Below, piece by piece: positions 38,879 through 48,831 of a stretch of 64,000 nucleotides of DNA (positions are counted from its first letter, which is position 1; every line of letters begins with the position of its first letter). A program made the translations under genes and the position numbers. Below the pieces are notes generated by a model. That model had not been told where the DNA came from. It saw only the letters and a list, made by a program, of their open reading frames with translations, and ran no database searches. The stretch spans positions 1 to 64,000 of the forward strand of contig NZ_QOIL01000015.1 in assembly GCF_003323745.1 (NCBI RefSeq). Direction: 5' to 3'. This stretch comes from Sphaerisporangium album (GTDB lineage Bacteria > Actinomycetota > Actinomycetes > Streptosporangiales > Streptosporangiaceae).

Positions 38879-39400
38879 GTGACATTGCCCTACGATGTGA
38901 TGACGGATCCGGCGGTCGCCGCCAGGCGGTACCGCTTACTCGCGATGCTGATCGACTGCGTCCCGCTTTTCTTTGTCAACCTGGCTCTGGGAAGCCTGCT
39001 GAATCCGCAATGGTTCAACACGACGGTCGGCGACGCCTCTCTGTCGTCCTCGGGGGGTCTGCTGGGCGTGTTGTTCGTCAACCCTTTCCAGGACCCGTAC
39101 TGGTTCTCCGACCAGGTGTTCGCCGCCGTGGCCGGCCTCTACTTCTGGACCTGCCACTTCCGCTGGGGCCAGACCCTCGGCAAGAAACTGTGCCGCATAA
39201 AGGTCGTCACCACGGACGGCAACCCCCTGACCTCCCGCCAGTCCGCCCTCCGCGCCGTCTTCTACTGTGGCGTCATCATGATCCCCTACGTAGGCGTCCC
39301 CCTGGCCCTGGCAGACCAACTGATGATCGCCGGCTCCGAAAGAAGATGCCTCCACGACATTCTCGCGGGAACCGTCGTCATCAAGGCTCCACGGTGGTGA
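38879..39400 (+). CDS. RDD family membrane protein
   Basis: 173 residues. RDD signature RRYRLLAMLIDCVPLFFVNLALG in the first helix, FAAVAGLYFWTCHFRWGQTLGKKLCRIKVVTTDG in the middle and ADQLMIAGSERRCLHDILAGTVVI at the end. Three membrane helices; members have been linked to Na+/H+ exchange in a few bacteria but are mostly unknown. The GTG at 38879 is chosen; an ATG at 38900 is possible. Confidence 0.83.
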   Translation: MTLPYDVMTDPAVAARRYRLLAMLIDCVPLFFVNLALGSLLNPQWFNTTVGDASLSSSGGLLGVLFVNPFQDPYWFSDQVFAAVAGLYFWTCHFRWGQTLGKKLCRIKVVTTDGNPLTSRQSALRAVFYCGVIMIPYVGVPLALADQLMIAGSERRCLHDILAGTVVIKAPRW

Positions 39401-39728
39401 GTCCCGCCCGCGCATGATCCCTGGGTGTCACTTTCCGTTCGTCTTCACCGGGCGAAGCGTGACTCAGGTCCTCTGAATGACATGAACGATTACCGAGAGA
39501 TTTCTCCGTTCTGTTTTTGCGGAGCCCGGCTTCCGTGGATCCGCTACGCCATGTGTACCGTTCCATCCGGTCTGTGATGTGATCCACATCACCATTGTTG
39601 CATGCGGCTGCTTCGCATACGTTCCGACTGTTCTCCTATGTGATCTGTTCGGAGCCGAGTAAGCATCGCGACGTTCGTCCGCCTGGCGAGCCGTGCGGCG
39701 TTTTCGGCATGCCCACGGGGATGTGCTC
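39401..39728. other. Promoter region of the Rhs gene
   Basis: 328 bp with clearly lower GC than the flanks and no protein-like frame. It contains a 19-bp inverted repeat at 39574-39592 and presumably the promoter. The change in composition marks the left edge of the accessory region. Confidence 0.55.
39574..39592. promoter_or_regulatory. Perfect inverted repeat upstream of the Rhs gene
   Basis: gtgatgtg-atc-cacatcac: perfect 8-bp arms with a 3-base spacer, 136 bp before the ATG. It resembles dimeric operator sites; the TGTGA...TCAC pattern recalls CRP/GlxR boxes but the spacing is not standard. Confidence 0.55.
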
Positions 39729-42700
39729 ATGCGGCGTTCGTGGTTTCCTCGGCGATTGTCAATTGCGACGATGTTCACCGCCGCGTTAGCGGTGTTCATT
39801 TCAGGAGTGGGAGTTCCGGATGGCCTGACTCCCCAGGCCACCGCCAAAACGGTTCTCCCGTCCGGCGTGCGAGTGGACACATCTCATGTGGACACGCCTG
39901 TGCAGCGGACGGGGTCGGCGGCCGGGTTGCCGCATCTGGTCTCGGCGCAGGCGACAAGGGCTCAGGTCAAGGCTGCCGAGGGCGACGAACCTGGGAAGCC
40001 GCCGAAGGGAGCTTTGCCGCTGGAGTCCCGGGACCGGGTTGCCAGGGAGCCGGCCACGGGCGGACTGAAGCCTCCGGTGTCGCCTCGGAAGGCGGATGCG
40101 GTTCTCGCTGCGCGAGACTGCTATCACCAGGCATGGCGGCCGGGCAGCCAGTACTCGGTTGGGCAGATCGTCTCCTACTTCAACTCCACTCAGGGGATGA
40201 CCGAGCCGCATGATTTCGAGGCGCAGTGGAATCCGGGCGGCTTGCCGCCCCTCACCACCAACGCGTGGAAGGATCTCGGGCTGTGCTACGTGGCTCCGCA
40301 GCCGCAGCCCCCTACCTTCTTCACATTCTGGCCGTGGAACAACACGACGGTCGGATCGCTGACTCCCACGCTCGGATCGATCGCGAACTCCGCGACCGGG
40401 CGGGTCGTGTCGTACTGGTTCCAGATCTGTTCCGGGCCATCAGGCCCATCCGGCAGCTGGGACTGGTGCACGAGCAGTTCGTGGAACTACGCGGGCACCT
40501 GGGACGTGACCGCGGGTTACCTGAAGTGGGGCAAGCAGTACTGGTGGTCGGTCGTCGCCGAGGACAGCTCCAATGGGTTGCGCACCACCTCGCCGTGGAT
40601 GACGCTCACCGCCCAGCCCGAGCAGCCGTCCATCAACGCGCTGCTGGGCAGCGGGGTCGACGGCCGTGAGTTCAACCCGGTGGTCGGCAACTACACCCAG
40701 ACGGTGACCGACGCCACGGTGGCCACGGTCGGCCCGCCGCTGACCACCACCCGCACCTACAACAGCCTGGACCCGCGTACCGACGGGATGTTCGGAGCCG
40801 GGTGGAGCACCCGCTGGGACATGCGCCTGGTGAACGAACCGCAGACCTCGACCGTTCTGGTGACCTACCCGGACGGCCGGCAGGCACGGTTCGGCGCGAT
40901 GGGGGACGGCAGTTTCGTCCCGCCACTCGGCACCTATGCCACCTTGGCGACGGTCAGCGGCGGCGGGTGGCGCTTGATGGACAAGTCCGCCACCTCCTAT
41001 CTGTTCGATGCCCAGGGCCGGGTCACCAAGGTCACCGACAACCGCGGCCGGGCCCAAAACCTGGTGTACGGCTCCGACGGGAAGCTCGCCCAGGTCACCG
41101 CGACCGGCGGCAGGTCGCTCACCCTCACCTGGACCGGCGGGCACGTCACCGGGATCTCGACCGACCCGGTGAACGGGGCCCCGCTGACGTGGTCCTACAC
41201 CTACGATGGTCACAAACTGACCAAGGTCTGCGCCCCGGGCTCCGCGACAGCGTGCACCACCTACGAGTACCAGGACGCCTCCCGCTACAGCACTACGGTC
41301 GTCAACTCGGTGCCCTCCTACTACTGGCGGCTGAACGAGGCCACCGGCGCGGCCGGCTCGACGGTCGCCGGCGCGCTCGGCCGGCAGCTCGGCGGAGGCA
41401 ACGCCTTGTTCAGTAGCGGCGGCTATGACGCCACGGTGGGGGTCGCAGGCGCGCTCGGCGGGTCCTCGGATACGGCGGTCCGGTTCGCCGGCACATCCTC
41501 CTCTAGTACCTACGTCAGCGTTCCTTCCTATGCCCTGGGGGGCCTGGGGACGCATCTGACCGTGGAGGGCTGGTTCAAGACCTCCGGTTCGGGTGTGCTG
41601 GTCGGTCACAGCAGCGCCACTTCCGCTCCGGAGAAGTACGCCCCGGTGTTGTACGTGGGCACCGATGGCAGGCTCCGCGGCCAGTTCTGGACGGGGCAGA
41701 CCAGCCCGATCACCACCTCGGGCGCGGTGAACAACGGCCAGTGGCACCACGTGGCGCTGACCGGTGACGGCAACAGCCAGGTCCTGTACCTCGACGGCCG
41801 GGCCGTCGGGACGTTGAACGGCTCCATCAACCACGGCGACCTCTACTACACCCGCGTCGGCTCCGGCTTCGCCTCCTCGGCGTGGCCGGCCTCCACCAGC
41901 TCGGTGCAGGTGTTCCCGTTCCGGGGGGACATCGACGAGGTCGCCACCTACAACCGGTCGCTGCCCGCCGCCGAGATCCTCGCCCACTACCAGGCCGGCG
42001 CCGCCGCAGCGCAGATGACCAAGGGGACGCTCCCCTCGGGACGGGTGTGGGCGCAGAACGCCTACCTGGTCGACGGCGGGCGGCTCCAGACCCACACCGA
42101 CCTCAACGGCGGCCTGTGGAAGCTGAGCGCCCTGCAGTACAGCGAGGACGACGAGGGTGATCCGCAGGCGACCGTCACCGTTACCGACCCCCACAACAAG
42201 ACGCTGGTCTCGACACACGACGCGCTCCGCGTCATGCGCACCACCAGCCAGACCGACCAGCTCGGCAAGACGACCACCTACGACTACGACACAGGAGGCT
42301 ACGTCGGCAAGATCACCGACCGGAACGGCAACACCACCCAACTGACACACGACGAGCGCGGCAACGAGCTGAGCATGACCAAGTGCCGCGCGCCGGGGGA
42401 CTGCCAGACCACCTACGCGTCGTACTACCTCAACACCACCGACAAGTTCGACCCGCGCAACGACCAGGTGACGGCATACCGGGACGCGCGATCGCAGGGC
42501 AGCGGCAGCAACACCTACGCCACCAAGTGGGAGTACACGACCTTCGGCGACAAGGCCAAGGAGACGACACCCGCCACTCCCGACTTCCCCAACGGCCGGT
42601 CGACCACCTACGCCTATACCGATGGCACCGAGGCCGCTGTCGGCGGCGGGACGACCCCGGCCGGTCTGCTGAAAGCCGTGACCGACCCCAAGGGCAACCA

Positions 42701-45700
42701 GCGTAAGTACGCCTACACCGCCGCGGGCGACGTGGCCCAGGTGACCGAGCCCACCGGCCTCGTCAGCGCATACACCTACGACGCGATCGGGCGCAAGACC
42801 TCCACCAGCCAGATCTCCGGCGGCGGGCAGGCCCCGGCTCCGCTCACCGCGCAGGAGGGTCCCGTCGCAGCCTACGGATTCAACGCCGGGTCCGGGACCG
42901 CCGTCGCGGACGACTCGGGACACTCTCAGGCGGGCACCGCCACGGACACCACGTGGGCGACGTCCGGCAAGTTCGGGAAGGCGCTGTCATTCAACGGGAC
43001 CTCTTCGTGGGTCACGATCCCCGACTCGCCCTCCCTGAGGTTGACCGACGGGATGACGTTGATGGCCTGGGTCAATCCGACGATCCTGGACAACTGGCGT
43101 CAGGCCATTCTCAAAGAGTTCAGCGGCGGCTTGTCCTACGGGCTCTACGCTTCCAACGGCTCACAACCCAACGGGTGGGCGGTCAACACCGACGGCACCG
43201 AGGGCTACGTCAACTCCACCGAGGACATCCCGCTCGACACCTGGTCACACCTGGCGCTCACCTACGACGGCTCGAAGCTGGCCTTCTACCTCAACGGCAC
43301 CAAGACCGCCGAAAGCGACTTCCAAGGAACGCTCCGTGGCGACGACGGCCCGTTGCGCATCGGTGGGAACGGCGTATGGGGCGAGCACTTCGCGGGCCTG
43401 ATCGACGAGGTCCGCGTCTATGACAGAGCGCTGTCGGAGGCGGAGATCCAGTCCGACAAGGACACCCCCGTCACCCCGTCGGACCCGGAGACTCCCGACC
43501 CCCCGACCGGTGGCGGGACGAGCACCACCACGTTCACCTACGACGCCTATGGACGCCTGGCCAAGCAGACCGCGTCCGGGGTCAAGAACGAGATCAGCGG
43601 CGTCACCCACACGGCCGAGACCGCCTACACCTATGACGCCGACGGCAACAAGCTCACCGAGACGCTGGCCGACCTCACCGGAGGCGACCCGGCCCGCACG
43701 ACAACCTACGAGCACGACGCCTACGGGCGCGTGCAGAAGGTCACCGGGCCTGAAGGGGGTGTCCAGCGGACGGCCTACGACCACCGCGGCCGGGTCGTCA
43801 ACACGGTCGACGCGGCGGGCGCCACCTATGACTACGGGTACACCGTTCGTGGCGAGTCGGCCACCGTCACCTTGAAGGGCTGGACGGGCAGCCCGACCAA
43901 CCCCCAGCCCGCCCAGGACGTCGTCGTGCATTCCTATGCCTACGACCCGGGCGGGCGGCTGGCCTCGGAGACCGACGCGCTCGGCCGGACCACCCGCTAC
44001 ACCTACTTCGGCGACGACACGCTAGCTGAGAAGATCGCCTCCCAGGCCAAGCTGAACTCCTCGACCACTCCGGTAGACGTGGTGCTCTCCACCTCGACGT
44101 ACGACGCGGCGGGGAACCTGACCCGCGAGGTGGCCGGTGGCGGGAAGACGCGCGTGGACTACGTCTGGGACGCCTCTGGGCGGATGACCTCCTCCACCCT
44201 GGACCCGGGCGGGCTCGCCAGGAAGACGGCCTACGTCTACGACGCCAACACCAACGTCACCCAGAAGACCCTGACGGCCACAGGCACCACGCGCATCGAG
44301 ACCGAGTCCTACGGCTACGACGCGGGGGACCGGATGATCGAGCAGACGGTGGAGAACGGCTCCGCCGATCTGACGACCACTTGGAAGCTGGACGACCGCG
44401 GCCTGGTCACCGAGGTCACCGACCCGCGCGGCAACGCCTCCGGCGCCAACCGGATGGACTACACCTCGCTGATCGACTACGACGCCTTCGGCAGGGTCGT
44501 CAAGGTGCAGGAGCCGCCGGTCGCGGTGGAACGCGGCGGCGCGGCCCCGGTCACCGAGCGTCCGACCTCGAAGGCGGGCTACAACACCGCGGGCGAGCAG
44601 ACCCACGAGACCGGGCCGGAGGGCCGGGCCGGTGTGATGGTCCACGACAAGGCCGGAAGGATCACCTCGATCACCGGCACCCCGTACACCCCGCCCGGGG
44701 GGACGGCCGTCACGCCGCGCACGTCCTACGAGTACGACGCGGCTGGTCGCCCCATCGCGATCACCGATGCTCGCGGGAATGTCGCCAACATCACCTACGA
44801 CATCCTCGGCCGCACGGTGCGCATCACCGATCCGCCCGCCACCCAGGGCGCGGCTCGCGGCAACTGGGACTACACCTACACCCTCACCGGCGAGCGTCTC
44901 TCGTCCACCGATCCGACCGGGGCGCGTATCGAGGGCACCTACGACGGGCTCGGCCGCCAGGTCACCACGACGCAGCTCGAGCGCAAGCCCACCGCGGTCG
45001 CGTTGACGACCAGCGCCGAGTACGACACGGCGGGCAACCCGATCGCCGTCGTCCAGCCCGCAGGGAACCGTACCCAGGCCACCGTCAACGCCGCCGGAGA
45101 GATCGTCACGCAGACCGACGGCCTGAACCACTCCTCCACCTTCGAGTACGACCTGGCGGGACGGACCACCAAGGTCACCGACGCGCTCGGCAACGCGACC
45201 GTCGCCGAGTACGACCTGGCCGGGCGCAAGACCACGGCCAAGGACCTGAACTCCTCCGGCACTGTGCTGCGGACTTACGGGTTCGAAAGCGACGCCGCGG
45301 GCAACCTGGTGGGGCAGACCAGCCCCGAGGGGCACCTCACGCGGCGGACCTACGACGCCGCCGACCGGCTCACCCAGTTGGTGGAGCCGGTCTCGGCCAC
45401 CACGTCCATCACCACGTCCTTCGGCTACAACGCCGCCGGCGAACGTACCCGGACCACCGACGGACGCGGCAACGCGACCCTCGTCACCTACAACTCGCTC
45501 GGCTTGGTGGAGACGCGGGTCGAGCCCGCGACCCAGGCCCACCCCAACCTGCCCGACCGGACCTGGACCTACGTCTACGACGCCTCCGGCAACCAGGTGA
45601 GCGTGCTGCAACCGGGCAACGTCCGCGTCACCAACACCTACGACAACCTCGACCGCCTGACCAACGAGGCCGGAACCGGCGCCGAAGCGGCGACCCAGGC

Positions 45701-48473
45701 CAACACGTTCGGCTACGACCTGGCCGGCAGGCGTACCAGCGCGGGCGATTTGGCCTTCGACTTCAACGATCGCGGCCTGCTGCTGACAACAGCCAAGACC
45801 GGCACCCCGGGTTCGCTGTCGAGCTTCGGCTACGACGCCAACGACCGGCTCACCCAGCGCACCGACGCCGCGGGCACCGCGACGTTCACCTGGGACGCCG
45901 CCGACCGGCTCAAGACCTACAGCGACCCGGTCACCTCCACGACCCTCACCTACGGGTACGACAACGCCGACCGGCTCACCGGCATCGACTACGGCACCAG
46001 CGGCCCCAAGCGGACCTACTCCTACGACCCGATGGACCGCCTGACCGGCGACACCCTGAAGACGTCCACGGGTGCCGCCATCGCCTCCATCACCTACGGC
46101 TACGACCGCGACGACAACCTCACCACCAAGACCACCGCCGGGACCGCCGGCGCGGGCACCAACGCCTACACCTACGACTGGAGCAACCGGCTCACCTCCT
46201 GGACCGCCCCCGGCGGCGCCGTCACCGACTACGCCTGGGACGACAGCGGCAACCGCACCAAGGCCGGCGCCAAGACCTTCACCTACGACGAGCGCAACCG
46301 CGTGCTGTCCGGCGACGGAACCACCTACACCTACACCCCGCGCGGCACCACGGCCAGCGAGACCAAGGGCAACGTCACCAAGATCCTCCAGTTCGACGCC
46401 CTGGACCGCATGACCAGCGACGGCGAGGCCGTCTACACCTACGACGCCCTGGACCGCGTCACCAGCCGAACCCAGGGCGCGGCGACCAGCCGGTATGTGT
46501 ACGGCGATCTGGCCAACGACATCGTCGCCATGACCGACGCGGCCGGCACCAAGCAGGCGAGCTACAGCCGAGGCATCGGCGGCGAGCCAATCGGCATCTC
46601 CGACGGCACCGGCCCGCGCCTCGCCTTCACCGACCAGCACGGCGACGTCGTCGGCACCTTCACCACCAACGCGACCTCCCTGGCCGACTCTGTCGCCTAC
46701 AACCCCTTCGGCGAAGAAAGCGCCAGAACGGGCGCCAGGCACGACCTCGGCTACCAAGGCGAACTCACCGACCCGACCACCGGCAAGATCAACATGCAAG
46801 CCCGCTGGTACCAACCCGGCACCGCCACTTTCACCAGCCGCGACACCTGGACCCTGAACGCCGATCCCTCCGTCCGGGCCAACCGCTATACCTATGGAAA
46901 TGCCAACCCGCTCGTATACACCGATCCCAGCGGTCACGACGGCAGGCGTTATCCGCCGTGTAAGGGGCTAAGGGGGATACCCTATGCGGGCCCGCCGCTG
47001 TGGGTGTTCTGTGAAGTGGTGATGTATTCGACGCCAACAGAGAAGGACTGTACGTCGAAACATGACACGCGATGCAATCCTCCGGTGGACGACACATGCT
47101 CGGCGCACAAACCTCAATGCCGAACAGCTCCGAAGGGCACAGATCGCGAAAATCTCGCTCCGCTGGGTCGTGTAAATAGACCTGTAAGTGGACCAAAGGT
47201 CGGCCCGACGGCGCCGTATAATGGCCCGCGACAACCGCGCGAACCGACCATCGACTGTCGCAAAGGTCTGCAGCAGGGGTATTGCGACAAACTCCCGCCT
47301 GAAGCCAAGACTGGATGCAAGACGTGCTACATCTACGGGTACAACCCGGACCTGGACGTCCTGGACTGTAACTTCACCTCTCCTGACGCCGAGTGCCCTC
47401 CTCCGAACCCGGACCTGATCTCCTGCACGGGAAGATGTGCTCCTTCCGGTGAATGCGGGAACACGGGCGGCATGCTGCTCTGGGGTCCTTCGGGGGGCTG
47501 TCCTCCGTCCGGCGGCGGATCTCCTTCTCCCATCGAGCAGTTCGCGCAGGACTGTAGCAACAACATCATCTGCGACTTCACGATCGGCGACGCGGTCAAC
47601 TGCGTGGCCAATCCGAACCTGATCGACTGCGCCGTAGCGGCGGCCGGACTGATCCCCGTCGGCAAACTCGCCGGCGGCGCCATCAAACTCGGCCGCAGAC
47701 TCCCCAAGATCCTCAAGCCGGCCGAACGCTGCCTCGGCCGCAACAGCTTCGTCGCAGGCACCCTCGTCCTCATGGCCGATGGCACCCGAAAGCCCATAGA
47801 AGACGTCCAGGTCGGCGACTGGGTTTTGGCAACCGACCCCCAGACCGGCCAGACAGGCCCACGCCTCGTCCTGGACCGCATCACCGGTGATGGCGATAAG
47901 AGTCTTGTAGAGATCACCGCAGACACCGACAGCGCCAAGGGCAAGGCCACAGGCGTGGTGATCGCTACCGACGGCCACCCCTTCTGGGTGCCCACGCTCC
48001 ACGCCTGGCTCACCGCAGCCGAACTCCGCGTCGGCATGCTCCTTCAAACCGGCGCGGGCACCCATGTCCAGATCACCGCCATCAGGAAGTGGACCGGCGT
48101 ACGACAAGTCCACAACATGACGGTGGCTGGGCTCCCCACGTACTATGTGCAAGCAGGAGATCGGGACCTTCTTGTCCACAACGCCAGATGTCCAGCTCCG
48201 GGTAGTCGTCCCTTCCTGCCATTCACTCGAGCTGAAAAAAAGAAGGTGTGGGAAGAGAACGAGCGGTTCTATGGTGCCCCCGTGTGTGATATTCGCAATG
48301 GGGAGGGCTGTGGACGAGACCTGATCAAACCCAAGCAATCCACGAGGGGGAACAGGCCGCCGGACGACGAGGGCCATGTCGATCATGTCGATCGCAGGGA
48401 GGATGGTGGGTCCGGAACGGCCGACAATGGTCAGCTCCTATGTAGGGCGTGCAATGTGTATGAGAAGAACTGA
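39729..48473 (+). CDS. Secreted Rhs/YD-repeat polymorphic toxin with LamG, pretoxin-Hint and C-terminal HNH nuclease
   Basis: 2,914 residues. Order: Sec signal (1-40); CBM5/12-like region near 130 (HQAWRPGSQYSVGQIVSY); Fn3-like region; Rhs N-terminal region from about 310; LamG-like domain about 527-760; Rhs repeats; second LamG-like domain about 1043-1241; more than 30 YD repeats; Rhs core ending NPLVYTDPSGHDG (near 2399). A cysteine-rich stretch follows (2402-2667), then a pretoxin Hint domain starting CLGRNSFVAGTLVLMADGT (Cys2668) and ending LLVHN (Asn2818). The last 96 residues hold an HNH pattern: VCDIRNGEGCG, DHVDRREDGG and NGQLLCRACN. The Rhs shell should encage the nuclease and Hint may release it. 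ATG 39729 is used because the signal peptide starts there. GC falls at the 3' end. Confidence 0.93.
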   Translation: MRRSWFPRRLSIATMFTAALAVFISGVGVPDGLTPQATAKTVLPSGVRVDTSHVDTPVQRTGSAAGLPHLVSAQATRAQVKAAEGDEPGKPPKGALPLESRDRVAREPATGGLKPPVSPRKADAVLAARDCYHQAWRPGSQYSVGQIVSYFNSTQGMTEPHDFEAQWNPGGLPPLTTNAWKDLGLCYVAPQPQPPTFFTFWPWNNTTVGSLTPTLGSIANSATGRVVSYWFQICSGPSGPSGSWDWCTSSSWNYAGTWDVTAGYLKWGKQYWWSVVAEDSSNGLRTTSPWMTLTAQPEQPSINALLGSGVDGREFNPVVGNYTQTVTDATVATVGPPLTTTRTYNSLDPRTDGMFGAGWSTRWDMRLVNEPQTSTVLVTYPDGRQARFGAMGDGSFVPPLGTYATLATVSGGGWRLMDKSATSYLFDAQGRVTKVTDNRGRAQNLVYGSDGKLAQVTATGGRSLTLTWTGGHVTGISTDPVNGAPLTWSYTYDGHKLTKVCAPGSATACTTYEYQDASRYSTTVVNSVPSYYWRLNEATGAAGSTVAGALGRQLGGGNALFSSGGYDATVGVAGALGGSSDTAVRFAGTSSSSTYVSVPSYALGGLGTHLTVEGWFKTSGSGVLVGHSSATSAPEKYAPVLYVGTDGRLRGQFWTGQTSPITTSGAVNNGQWHHVALTGDGNSQVLYLDGRAVGTLNGSINHGDLYYTRVGSGFASSAWPASTSSVQVFPFRGDIDEVATYNRSLPAAEILAHYQAGAAAAQMTKGTLPSGRVWAQNAYLVDGGRLQTHTDLNGGLWKLSALQYSEDDEGDPQATVTVTDPHNKTLVSTHDALRVMRTTSQTDQLGKTTTYDYDTGGYVGKITDRNGNTTQLTHDERGNELSMTKCRAPGDCQTTYASYYLNTTDKFDPRNDQVTAYRDARSQGSGSNTYATKWEYTTFGDKAKETTPATPDFPNGRSTTYAYTDGTEAAVGGGTTPAGLLKAVTDPKGNQRKYAYTAAGDVAQVTEPTGLVSAYTYDAIGRKTSTSQISGGGQAPAPLTAQEGPVAAYGFNAGSGTAVADDSGHSQAGTATDTTWATSGKFGKALSFNGTSSWVTIPDSPSLRLTDGMTLMAWVNPTILDNWRQAILKEFSGGLSYGLYASNGSQPNGWAVNTDGTEGYVNSTEDIPLDTWSHLALTYDGSKLAFYLNGTKTAESDFQGTLRGDDGPLRIGGNGVWGEHFAGLIDEVRVYDRALSEAEIQSDKDTPVTPSDPETPDPPTGGGTSTTTFTYDAYGRLAKQTASGVKNEISGVTHTAETAYTYDADGNKLTETLADLTGGDPARTTTYEHDAYGRVQKVTGPEGGVQRTAYDHRGRVVNTVDAAGATYDYGYTVRGESATVTLKGWTGSPTNPQPAQDVVVHSYAYDPGGRLASETDALGRTTRYTYFGDDTLAEKIASQAKLNSSTTPVDVVLSTSTYDAAGNLTREVAGGGKTRVDYVWDASGRMTSSTLDPGGLARKTAYVYDANTNVTQKTLTATGTTRIETESYGYDAGDRMIEQTVENGSADLTTTWKLDDRGLVTEVTDPRGNASGANRMDYTSLIDYDAFGRVVKVQEPPVAVERGGAAPVTERPTSKAGYNTAGEQTHETGPEGRAGVMVHDKAGRITSITGTPYTPPGGTAVTPRTSYEYDAAGRPIAITDARGNVANITYDILGRTVRITDPPATQGAARGNWDYTYTLTGERLSSTDPTGARIEGTYDGLGRQVTTTQLERKPTAVALTTSAEYDTAGNPIAVVQPAGNRTQATVNAAGEIVTQTDGLNHSSTFEYDLAGRTTKVTDALGNATVAEYDLAGRKTTAKDLNSSGTVLRTYGFESDAAGNLVGQTSPEGHLTRRTYDAADRLTQLVEPVSATTSITTSFGYNAAGERTRTTDGRGNATLVTYNSLGLVETRVEPATQAHPNLPDRTWTYVYDASGNQVSVLQPGNVRVTNTYDNLDRLTNEAGTGAEAATQANTFGYDLAGRRTSAGDLAFDFNDRGLLLTTAKTGTPGSLSSFGYDANDRLTQRTDAAGTATFTWDAADRLKTYSDPVTSTTLTYGYDNADRLTGIDYGTSGPKRTYSYDPMDRLTGDTLKTSTGAAIASITYGYDRDDNLTTKTTAGTAGAGTNAYTYDWSNRLTSWTAPGGAVTDYAWDDSGNRTKAGAKTFTYDERNRVLSGDGTTYTYTPRGTTASETKGNVTKILQFDALDRMTSDGEAVYTYDALDRVTSRTQGAATSRYVYGDLANDIVAMTDAAGTKQASYSRGIGGEPIGISDGTGPRLAFTDQHGDVVGTFTTNATSLADSVAYNPFGEESARTGARHDLGYQGELTDPTTGKINMQARWYQPGTATFTSRDTWTLNADPSVRANRYTYGNANPLVYTDPSGHDGRRYPPCKGLRGIPYAGPPLWVFCEVVMYSTPTEKDCTSKHDTRCNPPVDDTCSAHKPQCRTAPKGTDRENLAPLGRVNRPVSGPKVGPTAPYNGPRQPREPTIDCRKGLQQGYCDKLPPEAKTGCKTCYIYGYNPDLDVLDCNFTSPDAECPPPNPDLISCTGRCAPSGECGNTGGMLLWGPSGGCPPSGGGSPSPIEQFAQDCSNNIICDFTIGDAVNCVANPNLIDCAVAAAGLIPVGKLAGGAIKLGRRLPKILKPAERCLGRNSFVAGTLVLMADGTRKPIEDVQVGDWVLATDPQTGQTGPRLVLDRITGDGDKSLVEITADTDSAKGKATGVVIATDGHPFWVPTLHAWLTAAELRVGMLLQTGAGTHVQITAIRKWTGVRQVHNMTVAGLPTYYVQAGDRDLLVHNARCPAPGSRPFLPFTRAEKKKVWEENERFYGAPVCDIRNGEGCGRDLIKPKQSTRGNRPPDDEGHVDHVDRREDGGSGTADNGQLLCRACNVYEKN

Positions 48474-48498
48474 TTGTAAGGATGAGATTCCAAAGAGC

Positions 48499-48819
48499 AT
48501 GAATGACATTAAACGTAATAAGCCGTTTCCCTTCGCGTTCAATCGTTTCCCGGATGACCTCGGTGCGGTTGTGCAGAACACGGTCGCTAGTGGGGAGCTG
48601 CCAGCCCTGGTAGTGATTCACGATGATGAGAACGACTGGGTTGTAGGGGATGGCGTGAACGACCCTGCCGGCAACTCTGTCGTATTCCATATCAAGCATC
48701 TGGTGCAAAGAGATCCGTCTCTGTCTCAAGTTGCTACCCTGCCCCTCGGGCACGTGGCATGGAGGTCTGCACAAAATGCGCCGTGGGCGATTGAAGAATG
48801 GACTTATCCGGACGATTAG
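48499..48819 (+). CDS. Putative immunity protein to the HNH toxin
   Basis: 106 residues, starting 25 bp after the Rhs stop, lower in GC than its surroundings. Soluble and acidic: VVIHDDENDWVVGDGVND, then a C-terminal part VQRDPSLSQVATLPLGHVAW and WAIEEWTYPDD. The DPSL..LATLP.G..AWR...W pattern recalls DUF2185-like (Imm33-type) small proteins, but I cannot confirm that. The ATG at 48499 is preferred over upstream starts, which lie within the toxin frame. By position it should bind and neutralise the C-terminal nuclease in the producing cell. Confidence 0.72.
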   Translation: MNDIKRNKPFPFAFNRFPDDLGAVVQNTVASGELPALVVIHDDENDWVVGDGVNDPAGNSVVFHIKHLVQRDPSLSQVATLPLGHVAWRSAQNAPWAIEEWTYPDD

Positions 48820-48831
48820 CTGCTTTGGTGG

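Noticed and set aside
40440-42923. Another long minus-strand frame opposite the Rhs gene
   Set aside because: Same cause; no known motifs and strongly biased composition.
44022-46937. Very long open frame (971 codons) on the minus strand opposite the Rhs gene
   Set aside because: It is composed of Gly/Val/Arg/Ala-rich shadow sequence caused by third-position GC bias; the plus strand shows clear YD repeats.
39729-48473. Repeats in the Rhs gene as DNA repeats or CRISPR
   Set aside because: They are degenerate protein YD repeats with no constant DNA unit or spacer.
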